Below, in pieces: positions 10,817 through 22,887 of a stretch of DNA of 64,000 nucleotides. The stretch covers positions 8,579,001 through 8,643,000 of the forward strand of contig JAULSR010000001.1 in NCBI GenBank assembly GCA_030512295.1, written 5' to 3'. This DNA comes from Bombardia bombarda (taxonomy: Eukaryota; Ascomycota; Sordariomycetes; Sordariales; Lasiosphaeriaceae). Positions within the stretch are counted from its first letter, which is position 1. Each line of letters opens with the position of its first letter. The position numbers were made by a program, and so were the translations under genes. The notes beneath the pieces were generated by a model that saw nothing but the letters and a program-made list of their open reading frames with translations, did not search any database and had not been told where the DNA came from.

Positions 10817-11806
10817 TCAGATGGTCTTTGGGGTCCGCGCATTGCTCGCCTCAATGACGTCGTCGAGGTGGTTGCACATGGCAACGAACAGGTCGAAGAA
10901 AAGCTTCCCACTTCCTTCGCCGTACACGTCGCTGCCGCTCTTCTCCATCTCGGCCTGCATGGTGCCGCTGCGCTTGAAGGTCTTGCGGCACCGGATGATG
11001 AGTGCCAGGTAATGAGCGCGCAGGCGGCTGTCCGAGTCGGGTGTGTGCGCGTAGCAGTATTGCGCGCTGCGGAGGATGGTGCCGACGTCGATGCCGGACT
11101 GCAACCCTTGCTTCCGCAGCGCCAGCCTCTTCAGCTCCTCCAGCTCATAGCGGTCCGCGGCACAGTAGATGACGGTGTCGCGGAGCAGATGCTGGCCGAT
11201 GCTGGAGAGGTACACAGTCGCCTCGACAGCCGAAGGGGTCTGGGGCGTCTGCCCTGCGCGACCACCTCCGATCTTTGGGGAATCGTGAATCGTCGGGGAG
11301 TTTTGCGGTGTAGCCCGACGGGGAAGCGAGTCCTCGAGCTCCCAAGAGTTGCGGTGCTTGTTGTGCAGCAAGCGGGGGTAGTAGTCGCCCTTGTAGAGGT
11401 ACTCGAGAACAGCGCTGAAGACCTCCGGCTCCTCGTCCGGGAGCGCGATCCGCCTATTCTTCGCATCGAGGTAGTTGCCGCGCAGGATCTTCTCGAAAAA
11501 AGGCGCCTGACACAGCACATCCTCGTGCGCCGCAAACAGCCGCCCTTCCCCACCCACCGTCAGGGTGACGATGGGCGAGGGGGCGATGGACTTTTCACTG
11601 AGCCTCGCCTGCTGCTGGGATTGCATGCGCGAGGTGTCCTCGCCCGTGAGCGACCGCTGCAGTTTCGACAGCTTCTGGGGATCCCGTACGGAGCCCTTCT
11701 TCATCAGCCTCGCAGACTTGTCCACGCGGTGTTGCGAGTCCATTGCCGGGGTGGCCTCTCGTTGAGAGGCACCGGCATCGCGGGATCGGAACGAGCGCTT
11801 GAACAT
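10817..11806 (-). CDS. BTB/POZ domain protein
   Basis: This is a single exon of 329 residues with a clear ATG. A disordered basic N-terminus of about 75 residues precedes the BTB fold. The fold starts at IVTLTVGGEGRLFAAHEDVL, continues with APFFEKILRG and EVFSAVLEYLYKGDYYP, and is then interrupted by a Pro/Ser/Thr-rich insert of about 50 residues. It resumes at a helical segment (YLSSIGQHLLRDTVIYCAADRY, then ELEELKRLALRKQ). This arrangement is common in fungal BTB proteins of unknown role. BTB domains mediate dimerisation and, in some families, Cullin-3 binding. No kelch, MATH or DNA-binding domain is visible, so its partner cannot be inferred. The antisense strand has a 364-codon shadow frame. 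Confidence 0.9.
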   Translation of the reverse strand: MFKRSFRSRDAGASQREATPAMDSQHRVDKSARLMKKGSVRDPQKLSKLQRSLTGEDTSRMQSQQQARLSEKSIAPSPIVTLTVGGEGRLFAAHEDVLCQAPFFEKILRGNYLDAKNRRIALPDEEPEVFSAVLEYLYKGDYYPRLLHNKHRNSWELEDSLPRRATPQNSPTIHDSPKIGGGRAGQTPQTPSAVEATVYLSSIGQHLLRDTVIYCAADRYELEELKRLALRKQGLQSGIDVGTILRSAQYCYAHTPDSDSRLRAHYLALIIRCRKTFKRSGTMQAEMEKSGSDVYGEGSGKLFFDLFVAMCNHLDDVIEASNARTPKTI

Positions 11807-13859
11807 GGTTGCCTGCGGGTACGTGGACGTCGGAGGGGGTTGGACCGATCGTAGCGTGATGAAGAGGTTTCGGATATTCGGAATCGAAATCAGGCTCGAG
11901 ACGCGCGGGATGGCAGAAAAGGCAGCACAAGACTGAAATTCAGACAGGGTCTAAACTGGTGCTTTGCGGCCTTTTCTACGACTTGAAAAGGAGCGACGAA
12001 ACGAATGGAGGATCCGGAGGGAAAAGGGAGAGAGGAAAGATGACGCACAAAAACGATTGACAGGGTCCGGGTGGGGCTATCTCAAGGAGCGACGCTCGAG
12101 ATAACTCCAGCTAGCAGTTTGCGACCCTTTGGTTGTGTGTTGGGGGGGGGGAGGGGAGAAAAGAGAAGAAGATGGAACGGAGAGAGGGCGGACGGTATAT
12201 TTATATTTCGTGTGGGGGGGGGCTGGGTTTGCAGCTGCTTGGGGTGGCAGGCGGCGGCGCCAGGCTGCGTGTCGTCGTCATGGCAAATTAGGGTCCTGGA
12301 CGACCACTCACGACCTACCTCCAGATTAATAAATAGGTACTTGCTAAATATTTTGGTTGGCTGAGAGCCTTGCTCATGTCGCAAGCCTTCTACGACATGG
12401 CGCCCTGCGTGGACAATTGCGTGGAGCTTTGCGCATTTGTGCAAATTTGATTGATGGCGTGAATGTGGCGTGAATGTGCAATTCCAGAAAATGGACAGAC
12501 AGCAACAGCCCAGCCCAGCACTGGCAGTCCCCAGCCCAGCACTGGCAGTCAGCAATGGTTGTGCGGGGCAGCCTTTTTGGGGGCGCCAGGGCGCTAAGCA
12601 CTATCGCTAATCGCACCCCCAACTTCCATCCGATGATGTGACTGATGGATAATGGAGAATGATGGGAAAATCCATGTTGTCCTTCACGCTTGTGCGACGC
12701 AACCAAATCACAATGGAACCACGGGAAACTATGATTACCAATTAGCAGCTTCAACCATAGAAACATTGCAGATTCACAGCACAGCCTCGTTGTAAGCGCC
12801 TGTTGCTGCAGCTCCGGACCTGATCAGCGTGTAACAGAAGGCTGCGAATAGGTATGGGAGTCAGTTGCCAAGTTTTGATCCAGTTATGGAAAGAAGATCG
12901 ATGAGAGGTAGTGGTTCTCATGGAGTTGAAAAAGTGTCGGCAGACGAGATTGGCTCATTATTCAGTCTCTACCAAAAGGCAACAATAGTATGCTGAATGT
13001 TTATTACCATAGAAACCACATGCAGCCGACGAGCGACAACCCAACCACGTCGATGTTGTTGGGGTAACGATCTGACTCAAAATATTTCCATCCCCAACCT
13101 ACACCCTTCTTTCCGTCATCTACCCCACAAGACCCATAGCAGCGGGTTGGTTGGGGTGAGGGGGAGGGGCCAGACGTGAGACATGGGAGTGACTGTGAAC
13201 AGGGATCTTAAGTCTAGCAAAAAGCATTTGACAGGGGCTTGCCATGCTTGCAACTAACTCACTTCGCTTCATCTCAGTGACCTATGCCGTCACAGCAAAG
13301 CAGCCTTCCCGCAAGTACCACGACTCATCGACCAGTGAGTGAACGTGAGTGACAACCACCAGCTCCTGTTGACCGAATGAAACGCAATAAATAATTGATG
13401 CTGGGGATGGTTAAAGCTCACGTATGCTCATGACGACGACAATTAAATATGAAATTGCCTTCCAGGTTCTATTCTATCTCTCTGACTACTCTCGGTCCAC
13501 GACCCATTTTGTGACAACAATGACAACGACGGTATCCATACTTCTTTGGATAAGAATCCAACTACGACGGCGGGGATAAAAATGCAAATGTGTGTCCCCA
13601 AGCCCACCACTTGCATCACAAGCTTGCTAAACTAGGAATGTTGGGACAGCAAACTTGTAAGCCTACTAGCAAAACAAAAGAAATAAGAGAAAACCTCGTT
13701 AGGTTTCCCGGTGCCAACCCGACAAGACATTAACATCCCAGCACCGCCTGGGACAATCAGGCTTGTCAGCACGTATGATTTGTGTGGAATCAGAAGCTCG
13801 CCTCGGTAGTGACCATGGGAGTGTAACCCAACCTGAGAGACAACCCTTTGGCGTGCTGT
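11807..13859. other. Intergenic region with G-runs and a short tandem repeat
   Basis: This 2-kb stretch lies upstream of the BTB gene and downstream of the membrane-protein gene. It includes G-runs of 9-10 at about 12142 and 12215 and a 21-base-period repeat at 12511-12550. No gene is supported. Confidence 0.5.
12511..12550. repeat. Two-copy 21-base-period direct repeat
   Basis: The 19-base unit CAGCCCAGCACTGGCAGTC occurs at 12511-12529 and again at 12532-12550, identical and separated by two bases. Confidence 0.85.
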
Positions 13860-15118
13860 TTACTGTGCTCCCTGCGACGGCTGTCCCATTGCTCGCTGGA
13901 ATTCCTCCTGCATGGCATTGAAGTTTGGTTTTTGGCCGTTGTCCTTCGCAGTGAGAGTCTCTCGCATGCCGATGAGGCCATACAAGAAGGCGAAGACTGC
14001 GAAATTTATCTTAGTACAGGAATGTCCCATGGTCTGAGGGCAATGAATATCACTCACCAACTGAGCCGAAGGCGACGAAGCCAGCGCAGCATCCAGTGAT
14101 AACCTCTGTGTACTCCACCTCCTTTGGGTCCATCCAGAAAAACGCTGCTTGTTCGGTAAGAAGCTGGCCAAATGCTGCCCAGCCGAGGTAGGACGACAAT
14201 AGAAACGTGATGATGGAGATGTGACTCGGAACGGGCTAGAAGCGGTGAGTGTTGTCAGCATCATCATACACTCCTCGCATCTTGTGATGCACTCACAACT
14301 TGACGCTTGATGCTGTTCAAGATCAGGACCTCGATAAAAGCGATGAGCGCCGTCACTCCCCAGAGGTTGATGAGGCAGAATGGCTCAAACCACCCGTTAC
14401 TCCAGAAGTCTTCGGCCGCCGAGAAGACGGATTCACCTTCACCCTCACCCTTGGGGAAATGGCCGTGGCCGTTTGGCACCGAAACCGCCCAGTAGATAAT
14501 AACATTCATGAATGCGAACACATGAACGGCAGTGTAGAAGACACTGAAGTAGAAACGCTTGCGAGAATGCATGGTCTGGACTGGTGGCGACATCTTCCAG
14601 AGAATTTTGGACTCCCAACGGCCATCATTCTCATCGATATCGGGATAGTAGAGATGGGTGAAGCTCCAAGCCTAGGGAGAGAAAGAAGGAATCAGACGCG
14701 AGAAGAAAGAAAGGAGACAATGGGCAGATTCTAGCAGACTTACGAAGGCAACTAAATGGTAGATCCACAAGAGGAAAAAGGTCAAGGTTGAGAACTTGAA
14801 CAGTATGCACCAAGGGTTTTCAAGGTCCTCTCGCTTGGTGAGCTTGTAGTCGACGAGCATGGGGGCGAGAGCAGTCAGGTATAGCAGAATGAAAGCCCGA
14901 GTGTAGACCAAACCACCCTGGCTCATCCAGGTCCAGGGTGAGTGACAGACTCGGAGGAAGATTGGCTGTCAAGTGTCAGACTAATTCTCAAGGGCGGTTC
15001 AGGCCAGAGAAACAGTGTGCAAACATACATGGTCCTGCACCTGTCCTGAAGCAAAGGACGTAGGCAGCCCTTGACTGTCACTCAAGAGCGGAGTTCTTGC
15101 ATCCGCCTGGGCCGGCAT
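13860..15118 (-). CDS. Multi-pass membrane protein, FAR-17a/AIG1 (UPF0641)-like
   Basis: There are five exons: 15118-15029, 14965-14744, 14671-14297, 14235-14058 and 13996-13860. The junctions are phase 0, 0, 0 and 1, with donors GTATGT, GTAAGT, GTGAGT and GTGAGT. The product is 333 residues. About six hydrophobic helices are visible: LVYTRAFILLYLTALAPMLV, a second ending IYHLVAFAW, one around VFYTAVHVFAFMNVIIYW, one around INLWGVTALIAFIEVLIL, one around ISIITFLLSSYLGWAAFG, and a last around FGSVFAFLYGLIGM. The segment RVCHSPWTWMSQ before the first helix resembles fungal UPF0641/AIG1-like membrane proteins. Animal AIG1 hydrolyses fatty-acid esters of hydroxy fatty acids, but I did not verify the catalytic residues, so function is open. 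The start lies 1 kb from the divergent SEC11. Confidence 0.75.
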
Positions 15119-16144
15119 GATGGCAGTCGATAGAGATTGGTTGACAAGAGTACGTCGTCAGGTGCACGCCAACAGAGCGAGATAGAGAAAGAAGAGGAAA
15201 ACGATGTCGGAGAATGTGCTACAGAGCGAAGAGTGTTGTTCTAAGAAGCACTCTGACCTGAGCCAGAACGCAGAGCGAAGACGAGAGAGCGAAGACACGG
15301 CGCAAAAACAGTGGTTATGTAGACTAAAAGAAGATGAATGGGTTGGGAGGAGGAAGATTTGTCGGACTTGGGAAGAGAAGAGAGAATTTCCCTTTGCCAG
15401 GCGGGCATAGAGAGCACCAGGCCAAACTCTCCTTTCTTGGAAAGAGCCATGCGCTGCTTTTCCGGCCACGATGGAAGGAGCATAGTAGCTGATGTAAGGT
15501 GTCTTAGATACTCCTCACCTCTTCCCGCGCCAGTCACTTGACTGGCAGGTGCAGAGAAAACGATACCCGACATGCACTCAGGCAGGTGGTATGAAAGGAA
15601 GCAGGAAGCACCCAGAATGCTCACTGAGCGATCCTTCCCCGTTCGATAATTCGAGAGCAATTCACGATGGAAACAAGGAACTGCCGTCGAGAACATGAAG
15701 ATCTAAAATGGATATATACACATGTATTGTTTTGCATACCTTGACCTTTTCTTTGGCTAATCCAGAACGCCAAGGCATGGACGTTGATGTTTTCTGTCCA
15801 GATGCGTTGAAGCTATCAGAAACTTGGCAAGGAAGTTGCAATTGCTGTCTTATTGAGTGACAGCGGATCTTCTCCGACTTGCCTGCCGGGCAGTGAACAC
15901 TCTGGGCAGTGGGCAGCCACAGCGATCGAGGCCCCACTTTTCACGTCCCATTGCGCTCCAATTATTAGCTGCCATTTCGCCGCCATCTTGTTACCGTGTC
16001 CCCCCTCAGCCAGCCTTACGAAGGGCCCTTGCGAACACGACATCCATCATCTGCGTGCGAGACACCAGCAGCTCGCGCCTCCATCTGCAAATCTCGAAAT
16101 CCTCCTGCGTTAACTCACCTAACGGTCTCGAGCTTGCTGCTACC
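15119..16144. other. Divergent promoter region, membrane protein / SEC11
   Basis: This 1-kb stretch between two divergent starts must hold both promoters. Minus-strand frames overlapping it have no family resemblance. Confidence 0.55.
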
Positions 16145-16894
16145 ATGTTTTCCAGTCTACAAAATCCACGGCAGGCTGCTGCGCAGCTGATGAACTTCGG
16201 CCTGATTCTCTCGACTGCTTTCATGGTATGCTCGAGCCCGCGCGCCATCGCCGTCGTCAATTGCTGACTTTTTGGGGTGCAGATGTGGAAGGGTCTCTCT
16301 GTTATTACCGACTCGCCGTCGCCGATCGTCGTTGTGCTCTCGGGCAGCATGGAGCCGGCTTTCCAGCGCGGCGACCTCCTCGTCCTATGGAACCGCAATC
16401 TCTACTCCGAAACGAATGTTGGCGAAATCGTCGTATACAATGTGAAGGACAAGGACATCCCTATTGTACACAGAGTGGTTAGGAAGTTTGGCATCGGGTG
16501 CGTTTGCCTTCTCCACAACAACACAGAGCGTCGGAGCACTCGCGAGATCGCGAGGTTATCTGGATGGCTGGACTCCCGCTAACAGCTTCCCATAGGCCGG
16601 ACGCGAAGCTCCTGACAAAGGGAGACAACAACTTATCCGACGACACAGAGCTCTATGCCCGGGGACAGGACTATCTCGTCAGGAAAGACATTATCGGGTA
16701 CGAAGGCCTGGCACTGATATTGCGCTATCCACGCGCCCCTTTGCCGCTTGATCTGGACACTGACATTGAACAGGAGCGTTGTTGGGTTTATTCCTTTCGT
16801 CGGTTACGTCACCATCATGCTCTCTGAACACCCGTGGTTAAAGACGGCCATGTTGGGGATAATGGGTTTGGTGGTGGTGCTGCAACGCGAATAG
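16145..16894 (+). CDS. sec11: Signal peptidase complex catalytic subunit SEC11
   Basis: There are four exons: 16145-16225, 16283-16497, 16596-16697 and 16774-16894. They give 172 residues, close to the 167 of yeast. Sec11 is the ER-membrane serine protease that cleaves signal peptides from proteins entering the secretory pathway. One N-terminal membrane anchor (NFGLILSTAFMMWKGLSVIT) precedes the S26 peptidase motifs. These are SGSMEPAF with the catalytic Ser49, DIPIVHRVV with the catalytic His90, and TKGDNN plus the following SDD with the conserved aspartates. A C-terminal hydrophobic segment (AMLGIMGLVVVL) ends the protein. The first intron falls inside the anchor, directly after codon 27. 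All four exons join in frame with no missing residue. Confidence 0.96.
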
Positions 16895-17817
16895 AGATGC
16901 AGTAGGGGCTTTCTGGCAAAGCAGACAGCGCAGCATTTAATAAAAAAGAAGATGATATCAATACATACATCTTGATGGATTCACGGCAATCTCTGGCGAA
17001 AGAATAGCACAGCGGCTTTACTTACTTTAGGTATCGAAGACGGAACTTCAGACGGCATCTTGCATCTATTGATACCCATCTCGAAAAGGTCGACGGCGGG
17101 ATTGCCAAGGAAGGTTGTTCTATTGCAGATTGACGGATTTTAGGCATCCAAGCTGCTAGCCCATCCGGTCCCCGGGTGCCCCATAGCGGAAAGGGCCTTA
17201 CCTGGGTACGGACGATTTATTTCGTGTCCCGTTTAAGCTGCATCGCGTGTCCTGCGTGAGTCACCAGCAGCAAGGTGGATGAGTCTCCTCATTGCATCAA
17301 TCAGTGTGATTTTTTCTCGTATTCTGGTCAGAGAAAAGCAGACTGTTTGCCTGTGAGCCTGCTTCTGGCCATTGAGCCTGAGACGTCCACCGAGGCTGTG
17401 AACTGCAGGGGTCTTCACTTTCTGTTGGTTCACGGTCGCATTTGATGGCCCCGCCCAGCAAAATGCTCCCAACGTCGCCATCCTGATTCGCGCCCACTCC
17501 TTTGCCAAGATGCTACCTACCAAACCAGTATGCACTTGGGGGCCTTTGGGGGGGGCAACATCGTGATGGCAGGCTCCTGGAGCCTGGATGCAATCTTAAC
17601 AAGTACCTGGCCCTTTAATCGACCTTGCCGCCGTCGTCCCACCCCTTCGTTCACCCACGCTCTCTTGATGCGCCTTCCCTCCATTCTTTAATTATTCACG
17701 TCATTCGTTTGTGTGTTTCATATTTTCCTCGTTGCGATCGCGCGAAACTGCTTCAGCTCTTTTAATTCGACATCCCGGCCGTCGTAAAACTCATTTGCGC
17801 GCGCGCGACAACTCACG
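16895..17817. other. Intergenic region
   Basis: This 0.9-kb stretch is the 3' flank of SEC11 and the promoter of the next gene. The last 100 bases are pyrimidine-rich. No gene is seen. Confidence 0.5.
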
Positions 17818-19010
17818 ATGGCGATTGAAGACAGCGCGACGACGGAGGAGAGGCAAGTGGGTGGAGGAGCCGAGGAGGTTCGAACGGAGCAGGCAAACCC
17901 AACACTTCCGCCACGACCACAGGCGCCACTTCAACCTCTACCGCCAGCTCATGCTGCGCTCAAACATGGTCAACATCAGCAACAAGCATTCGTAACCCCC
18001 CAAGGGATGCCGGGCACCTTTTATGATCCGCAGTCGCAGCAGCCTCTCCCAGCCCCCGCAGCTCCGTTCAGCAAAAGTTGGCACTTGGCAAAGCTTGTTC
18101 TGGAAATAGTTTCAATCGTCTTTTCCATCATCATCTTTGGAGTTGCCATAGCGCTGTTTGCCCGAACTTCGAGATACTACGGCGGCTCCTGGTTGGCGGA
18201 AACAGACCTGGGCACAGCGGGCACAGTTGTAAGTTTTGATATCCATCCTTCAACGTACCCATATATTACATTTACTACTCGGTATCAGACACTAATAACC
18301 ACCAGGCCGGCCTCGCTCTCATCTGGAACACCGCCGAACTTCTGACCGTATGTTTCTCCAAAGACCGACGAGGAATCCACCCCGGCGCTCACGTCGCCTT
18401 CCATCTGATCATCTGGCTTGCCGCCGCCGTCACGGTCGCCTGGCTCGCCGTCTCCACTGCCTACCTGCTCGAGGACGACTCGTACTACTACAGCTACTAC
18501 TCCTCTAGAACCGTCTTCGCCTACCAGAACAGCACATCCTTGCACAACTGCATCCTCGCCTTCATCATCTTCCTGCTCATCATCCACTTCGTCCTCTTCG
18601 TGCGCGCTTGCATCGAGACGCACCAGCTCAACCGCGCGAACCGCAGGATCTATGTCCGCGTGCCCGTCCCCGTCGGCGGGCCTTATGGCTACTATGGAGG
18701 CGGCGCCCCGCCGCAGCAGTTCCCAGGCCTCGCGCCGGGCACCGTGATGCCCCCTTATCCCATCATGGCCCAGGCACCGGGCATGCAGCCGCAGATGATG
18801 CCATACGGAACGGCCCCAGTTCCCCCTCAGCAGGCTCTACTTTACGGAGGGTTCTATGCGCCTTCCGCTGGACAGCCGATGGCTGCGCCCCAGCCGCAGC
18901 AGCCTTCGCTTGAGGTCTCAGGATACTATTCGCCGACTCCGGGCTCCAGCAGCGCTGTTCCGCATAATGGGCGACCGCTTTCGGTTCCGGTTCATCCGAG
19001 TGCTGTTTAG
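17818..19010 (+). CDS. Four-TM membrane protein with Pro/Gln-rich tails
   Basis: There are two exons, 17818-18228 and 18306-19010 (GTAAGT donor, CACCAG acceptor, phase 0), giving 371 residues. Residues 1-88 are Pro/Gln-rich and disordered. Four hydrophobic helices follow: LVLEIVSIVFSIIIFGVAIALF at about 92-113, AGLALIWNTAELLTV, HLIIWLAAAVTVAWLAVSTAYLL, and ILAFIIFLLIIHFVLFVRAC. The last 150 residues are a Pro/Gly/Tyr/Met-rich cytosolic-type tail (YGYYGGGAPPQQ). The topology suits the fungal MARVEL-like four-TM proteins, which are often plasma-membrane or eisosome-associated. I infer this from topology alone and did not find a diagnostic motif. Confidence 0.82.
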
Positions 19011-20410
19011 AGCACAGCAGTCATGAGCCCATCTCGATACTGGTGGTGAGGTGATATTGTGTGACCAAGGACCCAAGGGGGTGGGCGTAATCTCAGCTGT
19101 TGTTGTTCCGGAGCTCATCCAGCAACTGTTTTGGCATTATCACAGGGGAGGATGTTCTGCAGAAGAGCAATATTTGCTGTGATGCGATTTAATTTGAACG
19201 AAGACAAACCGATCGATACCCAAGCATGAACTGAAGAATATCAGACGCGCGAGATATTTTGCGATGACCTTTAGAACCCTAATATATAATTTCTTGTTTT
19301 GGTTTCATAAATCATTATGCCGTTCAAGTCAGATCATGATCATGATGCTCGGTTTGCGCTGGTTGCTCTTCACAATTGCTTGAATCCAAGCCGAGTTCAT
19401 TCGCAACCGGGGTCACTCACGAAGCAACTACAGGATAGGCTAAGTGACCGCATGGGTATGGACTACCTCAGAGGCCAAGCGACGGCCTGGGTCGTTTGAA
19501 CACCTTGTTGGGATTAAATTCTCAGAAATGAGATCGTTACGTTCTATTTCTCTCCAAAGAGTTCTTTTTTTTTTTCCTCTTCAATATTCCAAGATTCTAC
19601 TAACAAGGCATCCAAGCCCATTTCGGCATTTCCTCACCGCATTATCCTGTATGTATGTTGAATTCACATGCTCCTCTCCGCGAAAAAAACGCCGAGGAAT
19701 AAACATCAAAAGCCACACACCACCACCTCCCCTGCACCCCAGATTTGGCAACGGAAATGCGCCTCTTCCGCGCCCCCCCGCATGTCCGCACTCCCATTCG
19801 GACTCCTGCCCCTGACTAGTGATCACCACTGCCCCAGGTTTTCTTTTCTCATTCCAGTTTACTGTGAACACAGCACGTAACAACCAAATAGTCATAGCCC
19901 TGTGCATGCACGCTACATCCACCGACCTGTTTCTGGTCACAACCGCCGGTGCAGCCCTTTGTCGTTCTGGTAACATGTCGTGTCGATCCTCATTCTCATT
20001 AGCGTCCATTCAGACCAACCCAACCCAAGAACCAGCAGGGGTGATGAGACCCGCCCCGTTCTCATCCATGGGAAGCGTGTTTAAGCTTCCCAACCGGGTC
20101 TTGACAGGTGAAGATCGGACGCGGGGTACCTTGGATTCCGTGGCTTGTATGGGTATGTTCGTCGAGTAAACCCATGCCTCGGCCGGTGCTTAATTTCATC
20201 TTCTGAAAGATGTCATGGCCGATGGAACACTCGTGAAAGATGCCTGCTGTAGCACATATATAAGTATATAAGGAGGGTAGGTTGGAGCTATAGACGATCA
20301 GCTCTCTTCCTTCTCAACCCCCGCCAGTATCAAAGGACATATCTGTCTACACCCCAAGCCAAACCACCCCTTTTCCATCTCCAGCCATCACCACCAAATC
20401 CTCATCAACA
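19011..20410. other. Intergenic region and HsbA promoter
   Basis: This 1.4-kb stretch has no recognisable gene. Its 3' part contains TATA-like boxes at 20256-20273 ahead of the HsbA-like gene. Confidence 0.5.
20256..20273 (+). promoter_or_regulatory. TATA-like boxes of the HsbA-like gene
   Basis: TATATAAG is followed at once by a second TATATAAGG, about 140-155 bases before the ATG at 20411. This is a plausible core promoter for a strongly expressed secreted-protein gene. The assignment rests on sequence and spacing only. Confidence 0.5.
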
Positions 20411-20938
20411 ATGAAGCTCACCACCCTCCTCACCCCCTTGTCCCTCCTGGCCCTCCAAGCCAGTACCGTCCTCGCCGACGGTGCCTCCATCGTCAATGCC
20501 CTTGACACAGTCAACAACTCGACCCTCAAGCTCAACTCCCTCGTCTCCTCCTGGAACGGCAAGCTCCTCGGCACCCTCCCCATCGTGGCCGAGAGCACCG
20601 CCCTTCTAGCACACATCATGAAAGGCACCAAGACGGCCAAGGACAGCGCGGCCCTCGCGGCCCTCGACGCCCTCGGGGTCGCCGGAAGCACAATCACTCT
20701 CTCTGCCAGCGTCAACACCACCTTAACCACCATCATCGCCGCCAAGCGCAAGTTCGACAAGCGATCCCTGAGCCCTGTCATCCTGCTGAACTTGGAGCTC
20801 GAGAAGAGCGCGACTGAGGACTTTAGCGCGGCGATTATCGCGAAGCTGCCTGCGGACCTGCAGGGGCTAGCGCAGAACTTAGTAGCGCCGATTGATGCGT
20901 CGTTTGAGCAGGGGATTGATAAGTATAAGCTATTATGA
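20411..20938 (+). CDS. Secreted HsbA-like hydrophobic surface-binding protein
   Basis: This is a single exon of 175 residues. The signal peptide (MKLTTLLTPLSLLALQASTVLA) is followed by an all-helical domain with the HsbA pattern. Helices alternate with Thr/Ala-rich segments, an early LDTVNNSTLKLNSLV segment lies near residue 33, and the end is FEQGIDKYKLL. HsbA family proteins (PF12296, also called cell-wall galactomannoprotein type) are secreted, bind hydrophobic surfaces and help recruit hydrolases. No cysteine is present. A Lys-Arg pair occurs in the middle (KFDKRSLSP), a possible Kex2 site that would split the domain, though it may simply be a surface loop. Coding GC is high and codons are biased, fitting good expression; TATA-like boxes lie upstream. 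Confidence 0.85.
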   Translation: MKLTTLLTPLSLLALQASTVLADGASIVNALDTVNNSTLKLNSLVSSWNGKLLGTLPIVAESTALLAHIMKGTKTAKDSAALAALDALGVAGSTITLSASVNTTLTTIIAAKRKFDKRSLSPVILLNLELEKSATEDFSAAIIAKLPADLQGLAQNLVAPIDASFEQGIDKYKLL

Positions 20939-21975
20939 GGAGGGGGAGGGGCGGCATGAAGATGGTATGAAAGGGGAGAGGTAAAGGAGTTTGTTGGTGT
21001 AGAGTAACTTGGGATGGTGAGACAGGCTCGATTATATTGTCTCGGAGTATGAATATGGTAGTACCGTGGCTTGGGAATGATGTTTGTTGGCCTTGATTTC
21101 GTTGCATATATTAACAGATCTTCACACGAATGAAAAACTACCTTGACCATCATCAGGCGCACGTTAGATGGTTCAGTAGGTAGCTAAGTACTCTTCTCTC
21201 TGTGACAAAGGTAGCGGTTAAAAAGCAGCATCGTATGAAAAATAAGAAGTTATACATCCATAGTACACGAACCGCACAAATAGTATCATCCCCTGAAGAA
21301 CTTGATGAACCAACCATACGTGTCAGTTCACGTGTTTGTTTACAAATGTAGTGGACAAGGTCAGCTATACGTACAAACCCACAACAACAGATGTAGTTCT
21401 TACTGGCTGTACTCGTCCACATGACAGCGCCGCATCCACCACAACGTTACGAGCCACACAGCCCCCCTTTAACACCACTTATCAATGTATCTCTCCTGAG
21501 ATATACCCCTACTTATTCCATCCTCCCTAACCATTTGACATCGTTTCCATGACCTGCATAAATCTAGCACCGTTTGTCAGGCTAAAATGTCTAAGTAACA
21601 ACGAACTGACGATGGCTCCAACAGAGTCATGTCGTCATAGACCCGGCTCGCCGCCGCCGCTGAGCGCATTGTCATGCTAGTCATAAACAGCTGACGCCAG
21701 GCCAAGCCAGCAATGCCCCAGTTTAATTACCAGTAATGAGTAGCAGTAGTTAGAATAACTAGTGGGTTTTGAAAAGGACAAAGTCCAACTATGCTGGACC
21801 TTAGAAGTAGTTGATATAAAGACAATTGCTTGCCCCTTTTTCACTCGATCCTTCTTGCTTTAATCTTTCTCCTTTCACAGACAAGTCCAGTACACGGCAC
21901 TGCCAGTATATCCATCTCATTTCATCTTGCCATCCAACCGAGTCCCAACCGACTATATCCACACATCTATCCATC
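20939..21975. other. Intergenic region
   Basis: This 1-kb stretch has no supportable gene. The last 150 bases are CT-rich and probably leader or promoter of the next gene. Confidence 0.5.
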
Positions 21976-22397
21976 ATGTCCAGCAAACGCCAGCAGCAGC
22001 AACAGCAGTCCGGCGAGGCCCCCACAGGCGAGGTCCACGACAACTCGTATGTCTCGCGCCCAGGCCATAAACATGAGCCTATGCAAGTCGTGTCCGACAA
22101 CGAGCGTCTCAACAGTGGTGCCAACCCCGCTGCAGCGAATTCTGATGCCCAGTTGCGTGAGTGCCTCTGTTTCATTTCCCGCATAGTGTCGTGTCGTGTC
22201 ATACTTCACCAGGGTCAATCAACTAATGAATTTCATGTGTATAACTACCAGAGCGAGACGAGAACGATGCCATTGACAAGTCCAACATAATCGACGAGCG
22301 GCTCAGAGGTGCCGAGCCGAGCCACGGTTACAAGGAACCAGGTGACGAGGAGGGTCTGCCCGCCAACGACGGGACGAGCCGGATCAGCACGAGATGA
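21976..22397 (+). CDS. Small hydrophilic protein of unknown function
   Basis: There are two exons, 21976-22156 and 22252-22397 (GTGAGT donor, ACTAAT branch motif near 22221, TACCAG acceptor, phase 1), giving 108 residues. The protein is Gln-, Asp-, Glu- and Asn-rich, without cysteines, signal peptide or hydrophobic segment, and is probably disordered. It opens with MSSKRQQQQQQSGEAP and has an acidic middle (RDENDAIDKSNIIDERL). I recognise no family. Support comes from the canonical intron that joins two open segments in frame and from a CT-rich leader. Confidence 0.6.
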
Positions 22398-22887
22398 TGC
22401 AGATACATCCTAGGTCTACTAGCACTTGATTTCTAAGGTCGGGAATGTTCGATTCAAAGCACCCAGACGACCCCATGTTGAAAAGAGAGAAGATCCAATG
22501 GTATTATACTGCCCACAAGAACGTCCAAAAAGAAACGCCTATAAATCTCACCACAGCCCAGCGTGTACCAAGATCTAAAACATGCGTGATTATATAACCC
22601 ACCCATCCTTTAGTAGTAGTAACAATCAAATATCTGCCCCAGAAACATCAATCAAATGGTATCATTCAATGACAAACAAACCAAAACGCAGTATTGGAAC
22701 ACGAAAGCATATCTGACTGGTCGGTATAGACCACCACAAGGTCTTTTGCCTCCCGGTCTTTCGATTCCATCCGGTATCACCCCTTGTCCTTAGCCCGGCT
22801 CACACATCATCCGAGAGTCATACAAACAGACAAGTCAAATAGAAGCGCCCCAACTCCGTTACCCCCCCCCGCCCTACCTCCCACCAT
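22398..22887. other. Convergent 3' intergenic region
   Basis: This is a 490-base stretch between two convergent genes, with nothing else recognisable. Confidence 0.5.

Noticed and set aside
10760..11854. 364-codon plus-strand frame over the BTB gene
   Set aside because: It is antisense to a recognised domain, with Arg/Leu/Val-biased sequence and no family resemblance.
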